A stretch of DNA of 64,000 nucleotides from Paenibacillus sophorae. Its GTDB lineage: Bacteria > Bacillota > Bacilli > Paenibacillales > Paenibacillaceae. Location: the NCBI RefSeq assembly GCF_018966525.1, contig NZ_CP076607.1:4464001-4528000 (forward strand). The letters are read 5' to 3'. This document shows positions 36,418 to 44,403 of the stretch, piece after piece. The notes under the pieces were generated by a model. It was not told the origin of the DNA and did no database searches. It saw only the letters and a program-made list of their open reading frames with translations. The position numbers and the translations under genes are program-made. Position 1 is the first letter of the stretch. The number at the start of each line of letters is the position of its first letter.

Positions 36418-37497
36418 ATGGCAACCAGGAATATCCCGGTTTTGCTGCTCGTTTGCTTGCGTTTATCCGGCATCGCCCTGCTTTGTATTCTGTGGGAGGT
36501 TTTGCCGAGAAGCGGGCTGGTGAATCCGACTTTCTTCCCGCCGTTGTCCGCGGTGCTGCAGGAGATCGCAGCTCTTCTGCGGGACCAGCATCTCCTTGGC
36601 CATACGATAGCCACACTGTGGCGGGTGGTTGCAGGCATTGTGCTGGCAGCATTGCTAGCCGTGCCGGCAGGTGCGATTCTCGGGTACTGGCTGCCCGGTC
36701 TGGCTGCTGGACTGAACCCGCTGTTCCGCATTCTGGCCCAGGTCAATCCCTTTTCGCTAATGACTGTATTTCTGCTGTTCTTCGGGATCGGGGAAAAGGC
36801 GAAGCTGATCATCGTCGCCTGGGTGGCGTTCTGGCCTCTGCTTCACCATGTCATTGGCGGTGTGCAGAATATAGATGCGGACTTGCTGAAAGCGGCGCGC
36901 AGTATGGGAACCTCTCCCTCGCGGCTATTCCTGCGGATCATATTGCCGGGGGCGGCTCCCTCTATTTTGCTGGGGGTCCGTACGTCGATTATATTGCTGT
37001 TGGCTATTCTGGTGGCCGGAGAAATGCTGGGAGGCTTGGCCGGTCTCGGCTGGCTGCTTCATTGGTCCAGCAATTATTACTCGTCCCCGTATGCCACGAC
37101 GCCAATCTTTGCCGTTGGGCTATGTATTTCCCTGATTGGCGTCGCTCTGAGCGCCGTATTGCGCAAACTGGAACGCGATCTGTTTTTCTGGAAGCCTCTT
37201 GAATCCGCATGGAGTGCAGCCCCCACCCCCCGGACGCTGCGAAGCAGGCCAAACCGTATTTTTGCGGTTACCGTATTGTCCGCTATGTTGCTGCTTCTCG
37301 TGGCTGGTGGCGCGTCGACAAGCCGGCTGAGCAGAACTAACGGCAGCTTCTCGGGAGAGGGTGATGTGCCTCAGCCCTCCGCCAGCGGGCACAGCGGCCA
37401 CATGTCTCATGAGCATTCGTTGCCTGCCGCCGGGCAATCCGGTCATTCAGGCCATACTGCGCCATCCGCTTCACCGGTTCAGTCCGGACATCCGTGA
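36418..37497 (+). CDS. NitT/TauT-type ABC permease with extra helix and His-rich tail
   Basis: This 359-residue protein has a BPD_transp_1 permease core of about 275 residues. The EAA-type loop AARSMGTSPSRLFLRIILPG contacts the ATPase in this family. After the core comes an additional hydrophobic segment (RIFAVTVLSAMLLLLVAGG) and a tail with seven His in about 36 residues (GHSGHMSHEHS, then SGHSGH). With a further membrane span this tail should lie outside the cell and might bind metal. Such a tail is not typical of the family. The ATG at 36418 follows a GGGGG run; a longer frame to 36346 begins inside the promoter. First gene of the operon. Confidence 0.82.
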   Translation: MATRNIPVLLLVCLRLSGIALLCILWEVLPRSGLVNPTFFPPLSAVLQEIAALLRDQHLLGHTIATLWRVVAGIVLAALLAVPAGAILGYWLPGLAAGLNPLFRILAQVNPFSLMTVFLLFFGIGEKAKLIIVAWVAFWPLLHHVIGGVQNIDADLLKAARSMGTSPSRLFLRIILPGAAPSILLGVRTSIILLLAILVAGEMLGGLAGLGWLLHWSSNYYSSPYATTPIFAVGLCISLIGVALSAVLRKLERDLFFWKPLESAWSAAPTPRTLRSRPNRIFAVTVLSAMLLLLVAGGASTSRLSRTNGSFSGEGDVPQPSASGHSGHMSHEHSLPAAGQSGHSGHTAPSASPVQSGHP

Positions 37498-37536
37498 CAG
37501 ACCTGGCGACAATAAATTGTGTCGGGAGGAACGTAA

Positions 37537-38295
37537 GTGAATGTGCTAACCAAGCTTAGCAAGCGTTATATTGCCGTAATCGCCTTCCTCGTCCTGTGGG
37601 AAGCCAGTGTAAGGTTCGAATGGGTAGACCCCCAATTCATTCCTCCTCTCACGCGGGTGCTTCAGTTCATCGGCGAACAGGCGGCAACAGGAGCGCTGGC
37701 GCACCATCTGCTGATTAGCCTGGGGCGCGCCGCCGGAGGACTGGCCATCGCCCTGATTGCAGGTGTGCCGCTCGGAATAGCCCTGGCCGGCTGGCCCTAC
37801 AAGATCCGTATTGCCACCGAGCCGGTGCTGGAATGGCTCTCTCACATCAATCCGTTTGTTGTGTTTCACATCATCATCGTATTCATGGGAGCCGGCGAGC
37901 CCACGAAAGTCTCGATTATCGCCTGGGCTTGCATTTGGCCGATTATGTTCAGCACATTGTCCGGGTTGATCCATGCCGATGCAGACATTGTCAAAGCGGC
38001 GCGTTCATTTAGGCTAAGCCGCCTTCGGCTGACAACGAAAGTCCTGCTTCCCTTAGCCTTCCCTTCCATCTTGACCGGAACACGTCTAGCTGCGGGCTAT
38101 GCGCTGCTGTTTCTGATCGCGGCTGAAATGATGGGATCCAGCTCCGGCCTGGGCTTCATGATTTATACGGCGCAAGCCAATTATCAGATTGTGAAGATGT
38201 TCTCCGGAGTTTTGATTATTGCGGTCCTGGCCATCGTGCTGGACGGAATCATGTCAGCGGCAGGCAAATGGCTAGGCCATCCCGCTATAAAATGA
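37537..38295 (+). CDS. NitT/TauT-type ABC permease
   Basis: This 252-residue permease has about six membrane segments. The coupling loop reads AARSFRLSRLRLTTKVLLPL. It starts at a GTG with GGGAGGA upstream, 39 bases after the first permease. Together they could form a heterodimeric pore. Members of this family take up nitrate, sulfonates, taurine or thiamine precursors. A terminator or leader structure follows. Confidence 0.87.
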   Translation: MNVLTKLSKRYIAVIAFLVLWEASVRFEWVDPQFIPPLTRVLQFIGEQAATGALAHHLLISLGRAAGGLAIALIAGVPLGIALAGWPYKIRIATEPVLEWLSHINPFVVFHIIIVFMGAGEPTKVSIIAWACIWPIMFSTLSGLIHADADIVKAARSFRLSRLRLTTKVLLPLAFPSILTGTRLAAGYALLFLIAAEMMGSSSGLGFMIYTAQANYQIVKMFSGVLIIAVLAIVLDGIMSAAGKWLGHPAIK

Positions 38296-38380
38296 CATTC
38301 AAAATAAAATGTTACAAATTTTCGAACTGGACGTTTTATGTAAATTCATGCGTTGACAATCATGAAAGTCTTAGAATAAG

Positions 38381-38419
38381 CTTTAATCTATAAATCTCAT
38401 AAGAATTATCGGATTAAAG
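38381..38419 (+). promoter_or_regulatory. Leader stem 1 before substrate-binding protein gene
   Basis: CTTTAATC (38381-38388) and GATTAAAG (38412-38419) are exact complements around a 23-base loop. It lies before the terminator at 38439-38485. A TTGACA at 38353-38358 has no convincing -10 box. Confidence 0.45.
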
Positions 38420-38430
38420 AAAGTTGACCA

Positions 38431-38485
38431 GTTAGCTGGAGACTAACGTTCTTCCCCTCGGGAAGTTCGCTTAGTCTCTTTTTTT
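38431..38485 (+). terminator. Terminator with competing stem before substrate-binding protein gene
   Basis: GAGACTAA (38439-38446) pairs with TTAGTCTC (38471-38478), with an inner CTTCCC/GGGAAG stem and a T-run at 38479-38485. GTTAG (38431-38435) can instead pair with CTAAC (38443-38447), which would break the terminator. The element either ends the permease pair transcript or attenuates the next gene. Confidence 0.7.
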
Positions 38486-38578
38486 ATACTATACCGAGGC
38501 AGGTGATGGAGGGCTGAATAGTTGCATCTTTATATGTTAAAATTTAACTTAAATTAAAATTTTTAGGAGTGTGAAAAA

Positions 38579-39664
38579 ATGGCAGCTGGTAAAAAGAAAT
38601 GGATTATTATATCCGTAGTCGCCGTATTGGTGGTAGGAGGAATCGGTGTGGGCAGCTACTTGGGGCAAACGAAGAAAGGAATCGGCATCCAAGGTGCCGC
38701 AGGGTTATCGACCTTAAAGAACGCAGGGTTTGACCCGGCCAAATCCGGCAAAAAAGTGTACACCATCAAAACCGACACCAAGGTCAATTGCTCCTCCACA
38801 CCATGGGTGATTGCTGAGAAAAAAGGCTTTTTCGCAGAGGAAGGAATCAATGTGGAATATACCGGCGAGCTGACTACCGCACAAGTGCTTCCCTCCATCT
38901 TGAACGGAACGAACAATGTCTCCTCCGCCCATGTTAACAATATCGCCACCTATATCGCCGGCGGCGCCAAAATCAAGGGTGTTACGATCGGCGGGTCTGA
39001 ACCGACACCGGACGTGGATGATAAATATCATCACATGAAATTCTATGTCAGCCCCAAGCAGGGCGTTTCTTCCCTGGAAGAGCTAATCAAGAAGAAGAAC
39101 GGGGAGAAAATTACGATCAACGGCACCGTACCGAGCTGCACAACCTTTATCGCCACCAACGCATTCGACCATCTGGGCTTCGATCGTGATCAAATCAAGT
39201 TTGTCGCTTTCGAAAGCGACACGGCGGCCTTGCAGGCCAACCAGCAGGGCAATATTGACATCGTCGGCGTCCATCCACCCTTTTACAAGCTGGCAAAGGA
39301 CTCCGGTCTGATCGAAATTTTCGACACGGCGGATACCGGGCTCGGCGAAGCGGCAGGTACAACCTTCTACTACTTCACGGATCAATTTATCAAGGATAAT
39401 CCCGAAGCAGTCCAGGGCTTTGTCAACGCGATTAAGAAAGCGCAGGACTGGATCGTCAACCCGGCGCATGAGGAAGAAGCGATCAAGCTAACCGGCGACT
39501 ATATCGGCCAACCGGTAAACGCCGTGCACTACTACTACACCGGCAAAGGATTCCAGGACAAGCTGATCCAGCCTTGGATTGATGACCTCGTCGTATCCGG
39601 AGCCTTGAAGAAGGATCAGCTTCATATCAACGACCTGATCACCACCCAGTTTGACCCTAGCTGA
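38579..39664 (+). CDS. NMT1/SsuA-type substrate-binding protein, membrane-anchored
   Basis: This 361-residue periplasmic-binding-like protein has an N-terminal membrane anchor (KKWIIISVVAVLVVGGIGVG) without a lipobox cysteine, so it is held by the helix. The binding fold has the NMT1 type pattern (WVIAEKKGFFAEEGINVEY, then LPSILNGTNNVSSAHV). The family binds nitrate, sulfonates, taurine or pyrimidine precursors; the ligand is not evident here. The ribosome binding site AGGAGTG precedes ATG at 38579. It is the only binding protein for four permease genes. Confidence 0.88.
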   Translation: MAAGKKKWIIISVVAVLVVGGIGVGSYLGQTKKGIGIQGAAGLSTLKNAGFDPAKSGKKVYTIKTDTKVNCSSTPWVIAEKKGFFAEEGINVEYTGELTTAQVLPSILNGTNNVSSAHVNNIATYIAGGAKIKGVTIGGSEPTPDVDDKYHHMKFYVSPKQGVSSLEELIKKKNGEKITINGTVPSCTTFIATNAFDHLGFDRDQIKFVAFESDTAALQANQQGNIDIVGVHPPFYKLAKDSGLIEIFDTADTGLGEAAGTTFYYFTDQFIKDNPEAVQGFVNAIKKAQDWIVNPAHEEEAIKLTGDYIGQPVNAVHYYYTGKGFQDKLIQPWIDDLVVSGALKKDQLHINDLITTQFDPS

Positions 39665-39738
39665 AATGCCATCATGCAAAGGGAAATCGGCGTTTATTCG
39701 CCGCTTCATTACAACCAATAGCGGGGGTGAGCCCGATT

Positions 39739-40119
39739 ATGACTAAAAAACTGAGACAAATCGCATTTTACGGCAAAGGAGGAATCGGCAAATCCACCAC
39801 TTCTCAAAACACCCTGGCTCAGTTAGCCGTCAATTTCGGCCAAAGAATTATGATCGTGGGCTGCGATCCGAAAGCCGACTCCACGCGCCTGATTCTGAAC
39901 ACCAAAGCGCAGCAGACCGTGCTTGATCTCGCCGCCAAACTCGGAAGCGTAGAAGACCTGGAGTTGGAGGACGTGGTGTCCTCCGGCTTCGGAGGCATCC
40001 TCAACGAGAAGCTGACCGTTCCCACTCCGATCGATATGGACGAACTGGAACGGCTGCTGATTGATTTCGGTGTGGTGGAGGATGAGGAGACGGCTCTGCA
40101 GACGCAAGCCCCTAAGTAA
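39739..40119 (+). CDS. nifH: nifH with large in-frame internal deletion
   Basis: The N-terminal half is NifH: LRQIAFYGKGGIGKSTTSQN (P-loop), then IVGCDPKADSTRLILNTKAQ, then VEDLELEDVVSSGFGG. After ILNEKLTVPTPIDMDELERL the C-terminal end of NifH follows directly. About 165 residues are absent, including both 4Fe-4S cysteines and the switch regions of a normal Fe protein (about 290 residues). The ORF is open and has GGGGGTGA before ATG at 39739. By family knowledge, Paenibacillus-type NifH has GGIL before the first deleted residue and a KIL near the end of the deleted part, so a short repeat may have caused the deletion. It cannot act as a nitrogenase reductase, but an ATP-binding role is possible. 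It is followed 16 bases later by a permease gene. Confidence 0.85.
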   Translation: MTKKLRQIAFYGKGGIGKSTTSQNTLAQLAVNFGQRIMIVGCDPKADSTRLILNTKAQQTVLDLAAKLGSVEDLELEDVVSSGFGGILNEKLTVPTPIDMDELERLLIDFGVVEDEETALQTQAPK

Positions 40120-40135
40120 GGAGGACGGATAACAG

Positions 40136-40927
40136 ATGAAATGGATCATTTCGGTTCATCGGAAATTGTTAAGCTTTTATCTTTTTTTCCTGGTGCTGAT
40201 CGTTTGGGAGCTTGCGCCGAGGCTGGGACTCGTTAGCAACGTATTTGTCCCGCCCTTCTCGCGGATCGTGGAGACCGGAATCGAACTGGGACTGACGAAC
40301 ATTTTTCTCTACATTTCCATCAGCCTGAAAAGAGTGTTTGTCGGCTTTGTCCTGGCTACCGTTTTGGCCCTGCCGCTTGGCTTTATTCTGGCCGGAGCCA
40401 TGCCGAAGCTGGCCGCATTTCTCCACCCTCTGACCAAATTTCTCTCCAGCATCCCGCCGTTTATTCTATTTCCGGTCTTCGTTATCATTATCGGAATCGG
40501 CGAGGGGGGCATCTATACGGTTATCTTCTGGTCGTCGTTCTGGCCGATATTGTTCACGACCATAGCCGGTATTCAGAATGTCGATCCGCTGCTGATCCGG
40601 TCGGCCAAATCCATGAATGCGGGCAAGCTGGTGATCTTCACAAAGGTGATCCTGCCCGGCGCCTCGCCGACATTGATCACCGGACTCCGTACCGGACTGA
40701 CCATGAGTTTCTTCATGCTGATCGGTTCGGAGAGCATGGGCGCCGATTCCGGTATGGGCTGGATGATCCACAATGCCCAAAGCATGGGGTTTGTCGAGCG
40801 CATTTACCTTGGAGCCGTTATGGTTGCAGGCGTCGGTCTGGCGCTCAATTATGTGCTTGAATACCTGGAGAGTGCAGTGCTGCAATGGCGGCAGGCTCCT
40901 GATTCAAGCAATAAAGCCGCAGCTTAG
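40136..40927 (+). CDS. NitT/TauT-type ABC permease
   Basis: This 263-residue permease has six to seven hydrophobic segments. The ATPase-coupling loop reads SAKSMNAGKLVIFTKVILPG. A strong AAGGAGG ribosome binding site precedes ATG at 40136. It follows the shortened nifH by 16 bases and precedes the fourth permease by 40. No ABC ATPase is present in this cluster. Confidence 0.87.
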   Translation: MKWIISVHRKLLSFYLFFLVLIVWELAPRLGLVSNVFVPPFSRIVETGIELGLTNIFLYISISLKRVFVGFVLATVLALPLGFILAGAMPKLAAFLHPLTKFLSSIPPFILFPVFVIIIGIGEGGIYTVIFWSSFWPILFTTIAGIQNVDPLLIRSAKSMNAGKLVIFTKVILPGASPTLITGLRTGLTMSFFMLIGSESMGADSGMGWMIHNAQSMGFVERIYLGAVMVAGVGLALNYVLEYLESAVLQWRQAPDSSNKAAA

Positions 40928-40967
40928 CCGGATCTTATCTTAAGCAAAGGAGGACGAGACGAGTTCC

Positions 40968-41744
40968 ATGAATTCCACCGCAATCAAGCTTAAAAAAATC
41001 GGCATCGGCAGCATCCCGATCCTGTTGTTCTTCATCTTCTGGGAGGGCGGCGCCCGAATCATTCCGGAGGGCGTCATCTCGCCTCCCAGCGACGCGATCG
41101 TCGCCATCTTCCGCTCAGCATTTTCCGACATACTGCTGGAGCAGACGCTAATCAGCCTGTACCGCGTGCTGCTCGGGTTCTTGCTCTCGCTGATTATCGG
41201 TATTCCGCTCGGATTTTTGCTCGGCACCTTCTTTAGTTCGGCGGAAAAAGCGTTGCTGCCTTTCTTTCGCACCTGCGAGAAGCTGAACCCTTTCGCGATC
41301 ATTCCGATTTTCATGATCTTCTTCGGAATCGGAACTTCGGAAAAGGTGGTCGTCATCTTCTGGTCTGCGCTCTGGCCCGTACTGTTTAATACGATGGCCG
41401 GAGCCAAGGATATCGATTACAACCTGCTGCGGGCGGCACGGTCCATGGGAGCTACGCGCAGAGAGCTGTTTACCAAGGTCGTCCTGCCGTACACCGCACC
41501 CAATATTTTTATCGGTATTGAATTTGCCGCCCAGCTATCGTTCTTCATGATTATCGCATCTGAAGTAATCGGTGCCAGCACGGGACTCGGATGGTATTAC
41601 ATCAACTCTACCGCCCGCTATGATCTACCGCTCATGTACGGCATCGTCCTGTTCATCACCGTGCTGGGCATTATCATCAACCTGTTGTTCGCCAGACTGA
41701 AAAAGCGCTTTCTGGTATGGAAAGAAGCGTCACAGCTTCACTAA
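40968..41744 (+). CDS. NitT/TauT-type ABC permease
   Basis: This 258-residue permease is related to the preceding one. The coupling loop reads AARSMGATRRELFTKVVLPY. An AAGGAGG motif lies upstream of ATG at 40968. It probably pairs with the third permease. It is the last intact gene of the operon; after it come possible coding debris and palindromes. Confidence 0.87.
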   Translation: MNSTAIKLKKIGIGSIPILLFFIFWEGGARIIPEGVISPPSDAIVAIFRSAFSDILLEQTLISLYRVLLGFLLSLIIGIPLGFLLGTFFSSAEKALLPFFRTCEKLNPFAIIPIFMIFFGIGTSEKVVVIFWSALWPVLFNTMAGAKDIDYNLLRAARSMGATRRELFTKVVLPYTAPNIFIGIEFAAQLSFFMIIASEVIGASTGLGWYYINSTARYDLPLMYGIVLFITVLGIIINLLFARLKKRFLVWKEASQLH

Positions 41745-41804
41745 ACATTGGAACTTTGTACCAATTGCCTGTCCGTTCGAAACGGCCGCAGGCGGTCACC
41801 GAGC

Positions 41805-41984
41805 ATGTATATAGAGACCGAACATACATTTGAGGCCGCCGAGCATTTGCGGGAGAAGTTCGCAAGAGAAGAGCGCAAGCAATGCTTGGCAGAACAGGCA
41901 GAGCCGCCCCGGGGCGGCTCTGCCTGTCATTGGATACGATTCACTGTTCTTCGGCCACTTACCGTCCCTTTCGAGCAGCGGTAA
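41805..41984 (+). other. Possible coding debris after permease operon
   Basis: The plus strand reads MYIETEHTFEAAEHLREKFA in one frame, followed by a charged segment that runs into the palindrome. An adjacent frame is also open over the first part. The helical, charged peptide looks coding, but there is no ribosome binding site and the frame is cut by the palindrome. No family is recognised. Confidence 0.25.
41894..41927. repeat. 34-bp perfect palindrome
   Basis: Bases 41894-41910 and 41911-41927 are exact reverse complements (ACAGGCAGAGCCGCCCC on the left arm). There is no loop and no T-run, so an ordinary terminator is less likely. It could be a cruciform or recombination-prone site at the end of the permease operon. 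Confidence 0.6.
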
Positions 41985-42077
41985 TCCGGCTTCAAGTTTC
42001 CGTCATTCCTCTTCGGCTGCCCGGAATCCTCGGCTCCACCGGTCCTCATCCGTCAGTTCCCTCCTTGAATGCACACA

Positions 42078-42122
42078 AAAGGAGCAGACCGCTCCTTGCA
42101 GCAAGGGACGGTCTGCTCCTTT
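42078..42122. terminator. Strong hairpin between operon end and ybaK copy 2
   Basis: AAAGGAGCAGACCG and CGGTCTGCTCCTTT pair over 14 bases with an inner CTTG/CAAG stem. A-rich and T-rich flanks allow function in both directions. It may terminate the permease operon, the L25 fragment, or both. Confidence 0.65.
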
Positions 42123-42146
42123 AGTGTTAGCCACAGCCGTACGAAA

Positions 42147-42257
42147 TCAGGCTTCCTCGTCTTCCGAACCCTCGGCAGCTTCTTCCACGGCTGCGGGCTC
42201 TTCCGTTACGGTCGGCGGCAGAATCTTGAGGAGCGCCGCTTTGTTGATGTGCCGAAA
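42147..42257 (-). pseudogene. C-terminal fragment of an L25/Ctc gene
   Basis: The minus strand reads ...AALLKILPPTVTEEPAAVEE and an acidic end to a TGA. It closely resembles the tail of the intact L25 gene at 47431-48042 (VVKIAPPAVQAEPAAEEG, then an Ala/Glu-rich end). About 85% of the gene is missing, including the start. It is debris of an L25-like paralogue, and the surrounding region shows no other part. Confidence 0.55.
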
Positions 42258-42345
42258 CAGAATCTTTTGCTACATATCAAATTAGCCGTTACAATGATTA
42301 ATTATCGCAAAAACTTTATTTTTATGTGGAAAGGAACCCTTTGTC

Positions 42346-42819
42346 ATGTCTATCGAAAATGTAAAAGCACACTTCCGCGCCGCTGGAAGAGAGCAGCATA
42401 TCATGGAATTTGAATCATCCAGCGCTACTGTAGAGACAGCTGCAGAGACGATCGGCGTCATCCCCGCCCGTATAGCCAAGACGCTGTCCTTTTACGGCGA
42501 AGGCGAAGCTGCAATCCTGGTCGTGGCCGCTGGCGACACCAAGGTCGACAACAAAAAATTTCGAAACGAATTCGGATTCAAGCCGAAAATGCTGTCTCCG
42601 GAGGAAGTGCTGGAGCAAACCGGACATGCCGTCGGCGGCGTTTGCCCGTTCGGACTGGCCAATGACCTGGAGGTCTATCTCGATATCTCCATGAAGCGCT
42701 TCGACACCCTCTTCCCCGCCTGCGGCAGCTCGAATTCCGCTATTGAATTGACCTGCGCCGAACTGGAGCAATACTCGGGCGGCAAGGCATGGGTCGACGT
42801 CTGCAAGAACTGGGAATAA
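42346..42819 (+). CDS. YbaK/EbsC-type aminoacyl-tRNA editing protein, copy 2
   Basis: This 157-residue paralogue of the protein at 33501-34007 has nearly all the same conserved blocks (GVIPARIAKTLSF, VAAGDTKVDNKKFR, HAVGGVCPFGL). It starts at ATG with AAAGGA upstream. It lies convergent with a DHA2 pump, 12 bases apart, whereas copy 1 follows a marR gene. The pair brackets the nifB/permease region. Confidence 0.85.
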   Translation: MSIENVKAHFRAAGREQHIMEFESSSATVETAAETIGVIPARIAKTLSFYGEGEAAILVVAAGDTKVDNKKFRNEFGFKPKMLSPEEVLEQTGHAVGGVCPFGLANDLEVYLDISMKRFDTLFPACGSSNSAIELTCAELEQYSGGKAWVDVCKNWE

Positions 42820-42831
42820 GGACTTGCCGGG

Positions 42832-44367
42832 TTAATGCCCGGCGGCCTTTTGTTCTTCTTCCGTGCCGACCATTTTGCTGCTCCCCATGAACAGCGAGGC
42901 GAGCAGGGCTAACACCGCTGGTATAACGGCCCAGGCGAACGTATACGTGATGGAGCCAGACAGTCCCTCCGAGATTTTGCTCAAAATCTCCGGTGGAATC
43001 AGCGCCCGCGTATCCGGGGACAGCAAAGTATGGGGATCCGACAGATCAAGCGACCCTGCCCCGCCCTGGCCGGCACCTGAAGCTCCAAACAGATTACCCA
43101 GCCGGTCCGCCAAATAATGGCTCTGGATGATGCCGAAGGTGGTGATGCCCACCGTCATGCCCAAAGACCGGAGGAAATTAAGGGTTGCGCTTGCCGATCC
43201 ACGCTGCCGGGCGGACAGGCCGTCTATGGCGGCGTTGCTCAGAACCGAGAAAGACGCGCCGACGCCAAGGCCGATAAGGATCATATACAGAGTAACGATC
43301 AGCCGCGTCGCATCCGGCGAAAGTGTGGAAGCAAGCCAGGTTCCGAGAGCCAGCAGCGCAAGGGTTGGAATCATCAGGCTGCGGTAGCTGAATTTAGTCA
43401 TCAGGAAACCACCTGCGGTTGCCGTGATCACGGAACCCACCATCATCGGCAGAAGCACCAGGCCGGAATTGGTGGCCGAGCCTCCGAGCACACCTTGGAT
43501 AAAGATCGGGATATAGACCGAGGCGACGATGAACGCCGCTCCGCTAAATAAGGCGATCAGAATGCTGAAGGCATACAGCCGCCGGCGGAACAGCGCGAAG
43601 GAGATAATCGGCTCCTCCGCCTTCGTCTCCGCATACAGAAATACCGCCGCAAGTACCGCCGCCGCGCCGAACAGGCCGAGAATCAAGGGAGAATTCCATG
43701 GATATTCTTTGCCGCCCAGCTCCAGCGCAAACATCAAGCAGATCACCGCACCAAGCAGCGTACCCGCACCAAGCCAGTCAATCGGCTGCTTGGAATGCTC
43801 ATGCGATTCCTTGTAAAAGAACGCGACCAGCACAAACGCAAGGACTCCGAGCGGCAGGTTAATGTAAAATATCCACTGCCAGGCGATATGGTCCGTTATG
43901 TAGGCGCCGAGCAGCGGACCGAATATGCTGGACAGCCCGAATACCGCGCCAAATGCGCCGCCCAGCTTCCCTCTGGTCTCAAGCGGCACCGCGTCGAACA
44001 TAATCGTGAAGGCGATCGGCACCAGCGCTCCGCCCCCTATTCCTTGAACCGCCCGGTAAATGGCCAACTCAGTAATGCTGTCCGCCGTTCCGCACAGCGC
44101 GGACCCTCCCATAAACACCAGAAGGCCAAACACGAAAAATTTCTTGCGGCCGTACATATCCGACAATTTGCCGAAGATCGGCATGCCCGCCATCTCGGCG
44201 ACGAGATAGGCCGAGGTAACCCAGACGAATTTGTCCATTCCGCCCAATTCCCCAACGATGTTACCCATGGCCGTTGCCACTATCGTACTATCCATGGATG
44301 CCATCAGAATGCCCAGCAAAAGCCCGGCGATGACCAGTCCCAGACGGTTATTTTTTTTATCGCTCAT
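42832..44367 (-). CDS. DHA2 family multidrug efflux MFS transporter
   Basis: This 511-residue exporter has 14 membrane segments. MDSTIVATAMGNIVGELGG in helix 1, GKLSDMYGRKKFFVFG (motif A) and VQGIGGGALVPIAFTI (motif C) are visible. It follows the bactofilin-type gene by 36 bases on the same strand, so it may be transcribed with the yhbDEF operon. Substrate unknown. Confidence 0.88.
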   Translation of the reverse strand: MSDKKNNRLGLVIAGLLLGILMASMDSTIVATAMGNIVGELGGMDKFVWVTSAYLVAEMAGMPIFGKLSDMYGRKKFFVFGLLVFMGGSALCGTADSITELAIYRAVQGIGGGALVPIAFTIMFDAVPLETRGKLGGAFGAVFGLSSIFGPLLGAYITDHIAWQWIFYINLPLGVLAFVLVAFFYKESHEHSKQPIDWLGAGTLLGAVICLMFALELGGKEYPWNSPLILGLFGAAAVLAAVFLYAETKAEEPIISFALFRRRLYAFSILIALFSGAAFIVASVYIPIFIQGVLGGSATNSGLVLLPMMVGSVITATAGGFLMTKFSYRSLMIPTLALLALGTWLASTLSPDATRLIVTLYMILIGLGVGASFSVLSNAAIDGLSARQRGSASATLNFLRSLGMTVGITTFGIIQSHYLADRLGNLFGASGAGQGGAGSLDLSDPHTLLSPDTRALIPPEILSKISEGLSGSITYTFAWAVIPAVLALLASLFMGSSKMVGTEEEQKAAGH

Positions 44368-44403
44368 ATAGTCTCCACTTCCGTTTCTCTATAGGTTTCC
44401 TGC

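Larger units (their letters stand above)
41745..42345. other. Debris region after permease operon
   Basis: About 600 bases hold possible coding debris, a 34-bp palindrome, a strong hairpin and the L25 tail fragment, all listed separately. No intact gene is seen. Confidence 0.6.

Noticed and set aside
38346..38485. SAM (S-box) or other known riboswitch
   Set aside because: I could not match the conserved cores of SAM-I, preQ1, purine, THF or ZTP classes; only the general attenuator layout is visible.
34436..41744. Functional nitrogenase gene cluster
   Set aside because: No nifD, nifK, nifE or nifN is present and the only nifH lacks its cluster-binding cysteines.
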